This document shows positions 35,327-43,218 of a DNA stretch of 64,000 bases, in pieces (within the stretch, counting starts at the first letter, position 1; each line of letters begins with the position of its first letter). The notes under the pieces are model-generated. The model had not been told where the DNA came from and ran no database searches. It was given only the letters and a program-made list of their open reading frames with translations. A program made the translations under genes and the position numbers. The DNA comes from Puniceicoccaceae bacterium 5H (GTDB lineage: Bacteria > Verrucomicrobiota > Verrucomicrobiia > Opitutales > Oceanipulchritudinaceae): NCBI GenBank assembly GCA_009772895.1, contig WOUP01000005.1, positions 124,001-188,000 of the forward strand, in the 5' to 3' direction.

Positions 35327-36664
35327 TCAGGCCACGCGCTCGACGATGAGTTCGGGCGGGGTCGGGCGCTTGGGGGCGAGGCGGTAGGCCTGCTTGAGGT
35401 AATCCAGCGCCGAGTCGAGCTTGGACTCGTCGTTGTAGTGGATCATCATCAGCGGTTCGCCTTGCTTGACCTGAGTGCCGACCTTCTTGATCTCGCTCAC
35501 GCCGACGGCTGGGTCCAGCTTGCCCTTCTTCTCGCCCTCGGCGAGGATCTGCACCCCGCGGGCGATCATGCCGGCATTGATGGTGTGCACATAGCCGCGC
35601 TTCGGAGCGGGCAGCTTGCGCACATACTTGGCTTCCGGGAACTTGCTCGGGTCGTCCAGCACGGTAGTGTCGCCGCCCTGGGCCGCGATCATCTCCTTGA
35701 ACTTCTCAAAGGCAGTGCCCTCCTTCAGCGCGCGCTGCACGGATTGCTTGGCGCTGAGGGTGGAACCCGCGACGCCGGCCAGGCGCACGATTTCCATACC
35801 CATCTTGAGCACCAGCTCCTGCAGGTCTTCCGGGCCTTCGCCCTTCAGCAGCTGGATGGCTTCCTTGATCTCAAGGGCCGTGCCCACGGTGTCACCCAAC
35901 GGCTGGTTCATGTCCGTCACCAGCGCCACGCAACGGCGCTTCATGGAGCGACCGACCCGGGTGATGAAGCGGGCGAGTTGCTTGGCCTGCTCGACATCCT
36001 TGATGAAGGAGCCGTTGCCCCATTTGACGTCCACCACGAGGCCTTCGGCGCCCTGGGCCAGCTTGCGGCTCAGGACGGAGGCGGTGATCAGCGGCAGGCT
36101 CGGCACGGTGGCGGTCGCCTGGCGCATGTGGTAGAGAATGTCGTCGACCGGCGCGATCTCCTTGTTCTGCTCGGCAATGACGCAGCCCACGCTGTTGAGC
36201 TGCTCGATGAACGTGTCGAGCTCGAGCTTGGGGTTGAACTTCGGCACCGAAGACAGCTTGTCCAGCGTGCTGATGACAAAGTCTTCGTCCTGCCCGTTCA
36301 TATTGGGCATGACGACGCCGCAGGCCGCCGCGAGGGGCAGCAGCACGAGGCTCGTCTTGTCGCCCACCCCACCGGTGGAATAGCGGTCGATCTTCGGTTT
36401 GGTGATCCGCGACAGGTCCACCACTTCACCGGAAAGCATCATCTCTTCTGCCAGGGTCGCCGTCTCTTGGGCGCTCATGGGCTGGAAGTAGATGGCCATG
36501 CACAACGCGGCGAGCTGGTGCTCGGGCATTTCCTTGTCGATAATCGAATCGACAATGTAGCGGATCTCTTCCTCCGAAAATTCCCCGCCATCACGTTTTT
36601 TCTCGATCAGGTAGGAAAAGGACGGCGGGATAAACTTGCGCGCGGATACGATTTTTTTTCTCAT
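35327..36664 (-). CDS. Pyrimidine-nucleoside (thymidine) phosphorylase, divergent active-site loop
   Basis: 445 residues. The three-domain layout of the family is clear: KIDRYSTGGVGDKTSLVLLP (phosphate-binding loop), RQATATVPSLPLITASVLSRKLA (base-binding Arg, Ser, Lys), LVVDVKWGNGSF, and the C-terminal barrel-sandwich domain. The enzyme normally splits thymidine or uridine with phosphate. The usual loop SGRGLGHTGGTxDKLE is replaced by NGQDEDFVISTLDKLS, so the phosphate-binding Ser is Asn and the GHTGG stretch is missing, while the Thr is kept. Activity or specificity may therefore differ. Start 36664 (MRKKIVSARKF). Confidence 0.85.
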   Translation of the reverse strand: MRKKIVSARKFIPPSFSYLIEKKRDGGEFSEEEIRYIVDSIIDKEMPEHQLAALCMAIYFQPMSAQETATLAEEMMLSGEVVDLSRITKPKIDRYSTGGVGDKTSLVLLPLAAACGVVMPNMNGQDEDFVISTLDKLSSVPKFNPKLELDTFIEQLNSVGCVIAEQNKEIAPVDDILYHMRQATATVPSLPLITASVLSRKLAQGAEGLVVDVKWGNGSFIKDVEQAKQLARFITRVGRSMKRRCVALVTDMNQPLGDTVGTALEIKEAIQLLKGEGPEDLQELVLKMGMEIVRLAGVAGSTLSAKQSVQRALKEGTAFEKFKEMIAAQGGDTTVLDDPSKFPEAKYVRKLPAPKRGYVHTINAGMIARGVQILAEGEKKGKLDPAVGVSEIKKVGTQVKQGEPLMMIHYNDESKLDSALDYLKQAYRLAPKRPTPPELIVERVA

Positions 36665-37203
36665 GCTTACGTCAGACGGCTTATCCGTTTTGGAGGCTAC
36701 TCCGTAAGCCTCTTACTCTTAGAGTATTACAGGCCAACTTGTCGAGCTTATTCTGCAGGAGCCCCCTATTTACGGGCAAAAAACGCACCGGCAAGGGTAT
36801 GACGGGTCTCTATGTCGGGGTGCGGGCTCTGCCGGCAAAGCGGGAAGATCCTGACATTATAACACGGTTTTGCCGGAATGCACCTCCATCCGATCATCTA
36901 ACCGATAGGCTAGTGCGAGATCGCTGAATTCATTTTTACCTGCGCTCATGCCGCCCTGCGCTCATGCCGCCCTTCGCTCAGTTTGCTCTACGCGCTGCTA
37001 TCCAGCGTCATCGTACTCAACGTCGCCACGCCGGAATAAGGATCGAGGGCAGGGTCGACGGCAAGTCGCTACTGATCGACCACCAAAGCCACACTGACGG
37101 TCACAGGTGAGTGGCAAAAAACGGCCAGAAGCGTCGATGGGGTTTGACGAATAACGATCAGGGCGTCTTGCTCCGACGCTTCCCAAGTCAAACCATTCAT
37201 ATA
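36665..37203. other. 539-bp intergenic region with a 16-bp tandem duplication
   Basis: No gene or RNA recognised. TGCGCTCATGCCGCCC occurs twice in tandem at 36941-36956 and 36957-36972. The left part is AT-rich just before the phosphorylase start. The region must contain divergent promoters, but none is clear. Confidence 0.5.
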
Positions 37204-37743
37204 ATGCTCAAAAAGATCCTTATCCTGGGCTTACTCGCGGCTTCGAGCACCCTGTCCGCCGAAGTCATCACCGGGGCCTCCATCGGCTACCTTTCGGATG
37301 CCGAGGGGCCTTATGTAGCCGCGCAGGCAGGCTACCGCTTCGGCTCTGGGCGGCCGCTGACGCATGTGGTCGCAGCTGAAGTCGGCTATTACTCCGACCA
37401 TTGGAATGGAGGAGACGCCAAGACCGTGCCCATGCTGATGAACTACCGCCTCAATTACGCTCAAGGCACATCCGGCCTCTCCTACTACGCTGGCGGCGGC
37501 GCGGGGGTCTCCTGGGTCGAAGAGCGCGTTTATCCTCTCGGCTACTGGGGAGGCGGCTGGACTGACGATGACTATGCCTTTACCTGGCAGGGCTTTCTCG
37601 GCGTCCAGTATGCGATGGCCGACAACGTCGATGTTCGCCTTGGTTATCGCTACCTGAAGGTCGAGAACGTCCAACTCTTCAATTTTGGTTTCGAGTGGGA
37701 TCAGGAGCATATTATCGAGTTTGGCGTCGACTTCAGCTTCTAG
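37204..37743 (+). CDS. Outer-membrane beta-barrel protein (OmpA/OmpW-like size)
   Basis: 179 residues starting at 37204 (MLKKILILGLLAASSTLSA, signal peptide); an upstream in-frame ATG at 37111 adds implausible sequence. Alternating aromatic strands (YVAAQAGYRFG, AGGGAGVSWVEE, WQGFLGVQYAM, VDVRLGYRYLKV) end in a terminal Phe (GVDFSF), the BAM recognition signature. It probably folds as an 8-stranded barrel. Function unknown. It precedes argS by 123 bp on the same strand, probably independently expressed. Confidence 0.8.
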   Translation: MLKKILILGLLAASSTLSAEVITGASIGYLSDAEGPYVAAQAGYRFGSGRPLTHVVAAEVGYYSDHWNGGDAKTVPMLMNYRLNYAQGTSGLSYYAGGGAGVSWVEERVYPLGYWGGGWTDDDYAFTWQGFLGVQYAMADNVDVRLGYRYLKVENVQLFNFGFEWDQEHIIEFGVDFSF

Positions 37744-37866
37744 GCTGGCACACCCGGAATTTCTACCTACGGCACCCGTAAAGAGGGCGACGTTTCTTTT
37801 TGAGACGCTGGCCGGCGGGCTTCCAAACTTGCCCTTTGCGCCACGGTCCCTTGTATTGCACCGCTT

Positions 37867-39651
37867 ATGGAGCAAATCGCGTTTTCACCCGCGCAAGTGA
37901 TCGACATGGCCCTGCGCCAGGTCGCGGCAGGTCTGGAGAACTTCGGAGCGGAGTTCGATCCCCAAGTGCGCCCCGCCGACCCGCGCCATGGCGACTTTCA
38001 GGCCAATGGCGTGCTGCCCTGGGCCAAGCAAGCGCGCAAGAATCCGCGTCAACTCGGCCAGGAGCTGATCGACGCGCTCGCGACCTCCAATGAACTGAAC
38101 CCGCTCACCGTGCAGTGGGAGCTGGCCGGCCCGGGCTTCATCAATTTCCGCCTCACCCCCGAGTTTCTCCTGCGCTGGCTGGAAACCTACCGCAGCGACA
38201 ACGCCCTGCGCGAAGGCGCCGGCAGCAGCGACCAGGGCCGCACGGTGATGGTCGACTACTCCTCTCCCAACACGGCCAAGGAAATGCACGTGGGGCACAT
38301 CCGCTCCACCGTGATCGGCGAGGCCGTCGCCCGCCTACTGGAGTTCTGCGGCGCCAAGGTCATCCGCGACAACCACATCGGTGACTGGGGCACGCAGTTC
38401 GGCATGCTCATCTGGGCGGTGAAACACCACCAGACCGATCTGACCAAGATCGAGGAAGTGGCCGAACTGGAGGCGCTCTATCGCCAGGGCAGCGCCCACT
38501 ACAAGAGCAGCCCCGAGGCCGAGGACGAATGCCGTATGGAGCTGGTGAAGCTGCAGCAGGGCGATCCTGAAAACCAGCAGATCTGGCAGCAGATCACCGA
38601 CGCCAGCTGGCGCAGCTTCCAGCAGATTTACGACTCCCTCGACGTGCATTTCGACGAGGTGCTGGGCGAGAGCTTTTACCGGGACAAGGTGGATCGCATC
38701 TACGCGGAGCTGATCGAGCTGAACCTCGCCCAGGAAGACCAGGGCGCGCTCGTCGTCTTCCACCCGGAGCACCAGCGCTTCAAGACCCAGCCCTTCCTCG
38801 TGCGCAAGAAGGACGGCGCCAGCAACTACGCCAGCACCGACCTCGCCACCATTCTTTACCGCGTCGAGCACTTCAAGGCCGACGAGCTGCTCTACGTCGT
38901 GGGGCTGCCGCAGAGCGACCACTTCGAGCAGCTGTTCCTGACCGTGCAGAAGTGGTTTGCCGCCAAGAACTATCCGGTGCCCGAGATGCGCCACCTGGGC
39001 TTCGGCACCGTGCTGGGCGAAGACGGCAAGGCCATCCGCACCCGCTCCGGCGAAAGCGTGAAGCTGCGCGACCTGCTGAACGAGGCCATCGAACGTGCCC
39101 GCGCCACCGTGGATGCCAAGCAGGAGGAGCGGCCGGAAGGCGAGCGCCTGAGCGATGAGGAGCGTGCCGAAGTGGCCCGCGTCGTCGGCCTGGGCGCCAT
39201 TCGCTACGCCGACCTGTCCCAAAACCGCACCAGCGATTACAAGTTCAGCTGGGAGCAAATGCTGTCCCTCGAAGGCAACACCGCCCCGTACCTGCTCTAC
39301 GCCGTGGCCCGCCTGCACAGCATCTTCCGCCGCGCGGGCTACACCCCCGGCGATGCGAGCGCCGAGCAGGGCGCCAGCGCCCCGGAAGCGGACGAGGAAA
39401 TCGCCCTCGCGCGCAAGCTACTGGCTTTCCCGGCCGTAATCGAGCAGACGCGCAGCGATTTGCGCCCACATTTTCTCTGCACCTATCTTTTCGACTTGGC
39501 AGGCGTGTTCAGCACTTTCTATAACGCTTGTCGTGTGATCGTCGACGAACCCGACGTCCGGGCGCGTCGTCTTATGCTTGCCAGCCGCACCCTCACAGTG
39601 CTGGAAACGGGCTTGCACTTGCTTGGGCTGGAAACGCTCGAGCGCATGTAA
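37867..39651 (+). CDS. argS: Arginyl-tRNA synthetase
   Basis: 594 residues. An N-terminal additional domain (to about 120), then the class I signature HVGH near 142 (SSPNTAKEMHVGHIRST), the DNHIGDWGTQFG motif, and the C-terminal anticodon-binding helices with QNRTSDYKFSWEQML and the terminal ETLERM. As usual for ArgRS, there is no canonical KMSKS. Start MEQIAFSPAQ at 37867. The next small gene starts 17 bp downstream. Confidence 0.97.
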   Translation: MEQIAFSPAQVIDMALRQVAAGLENFGAEFDPQVRPADPRHGDFQANGVLPWAKQARKNPRQLGQELIDALATSNELNPLTVQWELAGPGFINFRLTPEFLLRWLETYRSDNALREGAGSSDQGRTVMVDYSSPNTAKEMHVGHIRSTVIGEAVARLLEFCGAKVIRDNHIGDWGTQFGMLIWAVKHHQTDLTKIEEVAELEALYRQGSAHYKSSPEAEDECRMELVKLQQGDPENQQIWQQITDASWRSFQQIYDSLDVHFDEVLGESFYRDKVDRIYAELIELNLAQEDQGALVVFHPEHQRFKTQPFLVRKKDGASNYASTDLATILYRVEHFKADELLYVVGLPQSDHFEQLFLTVQKWFAAKNYPVPEMRHLGFGTVLGEDGKAIRTRSGESVKLRDLLNEAIERARATVDAKQEERPEGERLSDEERAEVARVVGLGAIRYADLSQNRTSDYKFSWEQMLSLEGNTAPYLLYAVARLHSIFRRAGYTPGDASAEQGASAPEADEEIALARKLLAFPAVIEQTRSDLRPHFLCTYLFDLAGVFSTFYNACRVIVDEPDVRARRLMLASRTLTVLETGLHLLGLETLERM

Positions 39652-39668
39652 CTCAACCCCTCAACGTC

Positions 39669-40163
39669 ATGAAAGTCCTCCTGACCATCCTCGCGCTGCT
39701 CGCGAGCAGCTTGCATCTGATGGCTCGGACGGTGACCGAGACCCTCTCTCTGGGAGACAACGCCCTCGACGCCAAAGTCTCCATCGCAGATAACGGGGAC
39801 AGCGTCGCGCTGGAGCTCGACGTGCCCTCCTACGGCGTCGACGCCATGCTGCAAGTCGGCAATGCCGAGGCCAACATCGTCAGTGTTCCCGTGGAAACGC
39901 GGCACGGCGCCTTCACGATCAGCCGTAACTACCTGCGCAGCGCGCGCCTGGTGTTCGCAGATCAGGAAGGCAACTCGACTTCGGTCGCGCTGAGCAAGTT
40001 CTTCACCTCGGCGGAGCTACCCACGCCTACGCCCAAGCCGGCCGCCCCCACCCCGGTGGCTTCGAACACACCTGCCGCGATGCCCGCTTCGGTCGCGGCC
40101 GAAGACGAGCGCGAATTCGAGAGCTACACGCGCGGCAAGTCCCGCTTTCTGCGCGAACGTTAA
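39669..40163 (+). CDS. Small secreted protein, unknown
   Basis: 164 residues from the ATG at 39669, 17 bp after argS and likely co-transcribed. A signal peptide (VLLTILALLASSLHLMA) precedes a beta-type domain of about 90 residues, then a Pro/Ala/Thr linker (PTPTPKPAAPTPVA) and a charged tail (EDEREFESYTRGKSRFLRER). No family recognised. The linker and basic tail suggest a periplasmic protein with a C-terminal contact region. Confidence 0.65.
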   Translation: MKVLLTILALLASSLHLMARTVTETLSLGDNALDAKVSIADNGDSVALELDVPSYGVDAMLQVGNAEANIVSVPVETRHGAFTISRNYLRSARLVFADQEGNSTSVALSKFFTSAELPTPTPKPAAPTPVASNTPAAMPASVAAEDEREFESYTRGKSRFLRER

Positions 40164-40198
40164 ACCACAGGCGTCCTGATCCACGTCAGGGCGTAACC

Positions 40199-41335
40199 TC
40201 AGGCGATCTCCCATGCGTAGGGATGATCGCTGAGCAGTTCGGGCGCGCCCTCCTCACGGATACGGATGACGTCCTCGATCCGGCAGCCGCCCAGGCCCGG
40301 ATAATAGAGCCCCGGCTCCACCGTCACCACGTGGCCGGGCTGCAGGATGTCGTCTGCCCGACTGACACGCGGCGCCTCGTGCACCTCCAGGCCCAGGCCA
40401 TGCCCGAGGCCGTGGAAGAAGCCCACCGGCGTGCCGTCGCGATCCTCGGTCTTGTAGTCGCGTTCGTCGAAGAAGTCGCAAACCCATTGGTAGAGCTCGC
40501 GCCCGTTGACGCCGGCTCGGTGGCGTTCGATCACCTGCTGTTGGGCCTCAAAGACGGTTTGCACCAGCGTGCGCTGGGCCTCGCTGGCCTTGCCCTTGAG
40601 GTAGGTCCGCGTCATGTCGCCATGGTAGCCGCTGGCCAGGTCCTTGGGAAAGATGTCGACGATGATCAGCTCGTTGGGCCGCAGCGGCCCGGCGCCGCGG
40701 TGGTGCGGATCGCAGGCCTGATCGCCGCCCGCCGCAATGGTATCCCGCGACTCCGCGCCGCGTTCGAGGCACTGGATCTCGATCATGCGGTGCAGGCGCT
40801 CACTGGTCAGGTAGTCGCCCTCGTAGTAGAGCTTGCCGTCGCGCACCGAGCTTTCGCGTAGAGCCTTCTCGACCAGGCTGAAGCCGGCACAGGCGGCCGC
40901 ATTGCCCGCCCGGATACCCTCGGCTTCGTCGTCGCGCTTCAGCACGCGCTCCGGGAACAATGGGCCGTCGGCCACGCGCACCGTCATGCGGCGGTTACGC
41001 AGGTCGAAGGCCAGCCCGGCCGGAAAAGTCTCGGGGATCAAAAAGCCGGGCATCGACAGCTCGTCGGCGAGCACGCGCAGGATATCGGCGGGCAGCTTCG
41101 CCCGGCGCCCGTATTTTTGCCGCGCCTTTTCCACGCAGGCTTCCCAGCCCAGCACTTCGTCGAAGCGGCCGTCGCGCTTCACCCGCGCATATTCGAGCCG
41201 GTTGACGACGGCGACGGATTGGCCGTGGCAAACGAAGGCCAGAATGGGATCCGGCACGGACACGCGGCCCAGGTAAAAGAGGTCGGCGCTCTGGTGAGTA
41301 GAGGCGTAGAGGAGCGGGCAGAGCTCGGCAGGCAT
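40199..41335 (-). CDS. M24 metallopeptidase (Xaa-Pro aminopeptidase type)
   Basis: 378 residues. An N-terminal creatinase-like domain and a C-terminal pita-bread domain. The five metal ligands are visible: Asp in IIVDIFP, Asp in HGDMTRTY, His in GLGHGLGLEVHEAP, Glu in VTVEPGLYY and Glu in CRIEDVIRI. It probably removes N-terminal residues before proline in the cytosol. Start MPAELCPLLYAS at 41335. Transcribed divergently from the DUF192 gene (47-bp gap), so the two share a promoter region. Confidence 0.9.
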   Translation of the reverse strand: MPAELCPLLYASTHQSADLFYLGRVSVPDPILAFVCHGQSVAVVNRLEYARVKRDGRFDEVLGWEACVEKARQKYGRRAKLPADILRVLADELSMPGFLIPETFPAGLAFDLRNRRMTVRVADGPLFPERVLKRDDEAEGIRAGNAAACAGFSLVEKALRESSVRDGKLYYEGDYLTSERLHRMIEIQCLERGAESRDTIAAGGDQACDPHHRGAGPLRPNELIIVDIFPKDLASGYHGDMTRTYLKGKASEAQRTLVQTVFEAQQQVIERHRAGVNGRELYQWVCDFFDERDYKTEDRDGTPVGFFHGLGHGLGLEVHEAPRVSRADDILQPGHVVTVEPGLYYPGLGGCRIEDVIRIREEGAPELLSDHPYAWEIA

Positions 41336-41382
41336 ACAAAATAGGATTGTGATACCGCCACAAGTGTCTAGTCCTTTCGCCT

Positions 41383-41931
41383 ATGAAGCCCAAGCTCGTC
41401 GATTGGTTGCGCCTCTCCTTGATCGCCTTGCTGCTCACAGTCCTGACCGGCTGCGAACACGACCAACCCAAGGGCAAGGAGGTCGCCAAGGGCGACGAGG
41501 CCGCGCCGTTTGCGAAGCACTACCCCATCGAGTTGGGCGATCAGACCATCAACGTGCAGCTGGCCATCACGCCCCGCGAAAGCGAACACGGCCTGCAGTA
41601 CCGCCAGTCATTGGAGGAAAACGAGGGTATGCTGTTCCTCTATCAGGCCCCCCAGTCCATGAGCTTCTGGATGCCGAACGTGCCGATCAACCTGTCCATC
41701 GGCTTTTTCGGTCCGCAAGGCCGACTGAAGGAAATCTACACGATGTTTGCCTACGACACCAATTCGGTAGGCGGTCGCAGCAGCAACCTGCAGATGGCGC
41801 TGGAGATGCGCGAAGGCTGGTATCGCGACCATGGCATCGGGCGCGGTGCGCAATTGAATATGGAGCAGGTCAAGGCCGCCATGCGCGAACGCGGCGCCGA
41901 TCCGGCCGACTACGGCTGGGTCGAAGAATAG
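41383..41931 (+). CDS. DUF192-family lipoprotein
   Basis: 182 residues. A lipoprotein signal peptide with lipobox LTGC near residue 23. The rest is a DUF192 domain: ITPRESEHGLQYRQSLEENEGMLFLY, SFWMPNVPINLSIGFF, IYTMFAYDTNSV, LEMREGWYRDHGIGRG. DUF192 proteins are small periplasmic/outer-membrane beta proteins without a proven function. It starts 47 bp from the divergent M24 gene. Confidence 0.85.
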   Translation: MKPKLVDWLRLSLIALLLTVLTGCEHDQPKGKEVAKGDEAAPFAKHYPIELGDQTINVQLAITPRESEHGLQYRQSLEENEGMLFLYQAPQSMSFWMPNVPINLSIGFFGPQGRLKEIYTMFAYDTNSVGGRSSNLQMALEMREGWYRDHGIGRGAQLNMEQVKAAMRERGADPADYGWVEE

Positions 41932-41996
41932 CTGTGGCTAAATTTTGCTCGCAAGTTGCGGGCAGGGACTGTTTTCTCAGGTAACCCCAAAGAGTT

Positions 41997-43115
41997 ATGG
42001 CGCTGGTACTCGTTGTTGATCGTGAAGCAAAAGTGCAGGATGCGTTCCGCTTTATCCTGGAACCCCTCGGCCACGAAGTGCTGACGGTGGCACGGCCCGA
42101 CGAGGCCCTGCAATCCTTTGAAGAGCGCGCCCCAGCCGTGACCGTGCTCGAACAGGAAAACCAGGGGTTTGCCCTGCTCGAACGCATGCAACGCCAGCGT
42201 CAGGACGCGCCCATCCTGCTGACCAGCGCCCGCTCCCGCAAGGAAGACGCGTTACGCGCCTTGCGTGGCGGGGCCTGTGACTTTCTGGTTAAACCCATGC
42301 GCTCGGCCGAGTTTGCCCAGGCGGTTGCGCGCATCCTCGAAAGACAGGAGAAGGACGCCCGCTCCACCCAGGGCGCGACTGGGGACGGCGCGGACGGCGA
42401 TGCCCCCCTGCTGGGCCTTTATGGCGAAAATCCCTCGGTCGTGGCCATGCGGGAGCAAATCCGCGAATTGGTCGCCGACGACTACCATGGTTTCCTGCTG
42501 ATCCAGGGAGAATCGGGCACCTACAAGCGCGAAATCGTCTTTTACCTGCACGAGCAGCGTCCGACCTCCAAGGGAGACTTCATCCAGATGGACTGCTCGC
42601 TCGAAGATCCGGATGCCTTGCGCGAGCTCCTGATCGGGCCCGACGCCAAGGGCGGTTCCCTGCTGAAGAACCACCCCAGCGCGACATTGCTGCTGGAAAA
42701 GGTCGAGAGCCTGCCGACGGATATTCAGGACGAGCTGGACGAAGTGATCGACCTGTTCAAGGAGCAGATGCTGATCATCTTCCTGGCCGATCACGACCTG
42801 GAGATGGCGATGGCCGAAGATCGCTTCCAGATCTCCCTCTATTTCAAGATCAGCCAACACCTGATCGACCCGCCGCGCTTGCGCGAGCGCCTCGAAGATC
42901 TACCGGGCCTCTGCAACTACATCCTGCAGCATTCGCCCGAGTTGAGCGACGAGCAACGCGGCAGCTCCTTTACGCCCGAAGCGCTCCAGCAGATGGAGCA
43001 ATACCGCTGGCCAGGCAATCTGGTGGAACTCGAGAGCGTCGTGGTGCTCGCCGCGCTCGAAGCCGAGGGCGCCGCGATTACGGACGACATGATCCGCCGC
43101 CACCTGGGCATGTAA
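41997..43115 (+). CDS. Degenerate NtrC-like protein: pseudo-receiver plus inactive-looking AAA domain
   Basis: 372 residues. Residues 1-120 fold like a receiver, but the phosphoacceptor Asp position reads VTVLEQEN, while the conserved Lys (LVKPM) is kept. Residues 135-350 match the sigma-54 activator AAA+ domain and its helical lid (RWPGNLVELESVV). However, Walker A is GESGTYKRE instead of GETGTGKE, Walker B is TLLLEKVES without Asp-Glu, and no GAFTGA loop is visible. The DNA-binding helix-turn-helix is absent. It is therefore unlikely to activate sigma-54 polymerase and may be a scaffold or binding protein. The next gene downstream (convergent) also carries a pseudo-receiver. Confidence 0.75.
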   Translation: MALVLVVDREAKVQDAFRFILEPLGHEVLTVARPDEALQSFEERAPAVTVLEQENQGFALLERMQRQRQDAPILLTSARSRKEDALRALRGGACDFLVKPMRSAEFAQAVARILERQEKDARSTQGATGDGADGDAPLLGLYGENPSVVAMREQIRELVADDYHGFLLIQGESGTYKREIVFYLHEQRPTSKGDFIQMDCSLEDPDALRELLIGPDAKGGSLLKNHPSATLLLEKVESLPTDIQDELDEVIDLFKEQMLIIFLADHDLEMAMAEDRFQISLYFKISQHLIDPPRLRERLEDLPGLCNYILQHSPELSDEQRGSSFTPEALQQMEQYRWPGNLVELESVVVLAALEAEGAAITDDMIRRHLGM

Positions 43116-43218
43116 GCGGCCACCCGCCCTGCATACGATAAAGCCGGGCGGCCATGCAGACACACCCGGCTGGGGATAAAGCAATCTGAATCTGGACGCG
43201 GCCCCAAAAGGCGCTGGC

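Noticed and set aside
43140-43176. AGCCGGG/CCCGGCT hairpin between the convergent NtrC-like and coiled-coil genes
   Set aside because: It lacks a T run on either side, so it is not called as an intrinsic terminator.
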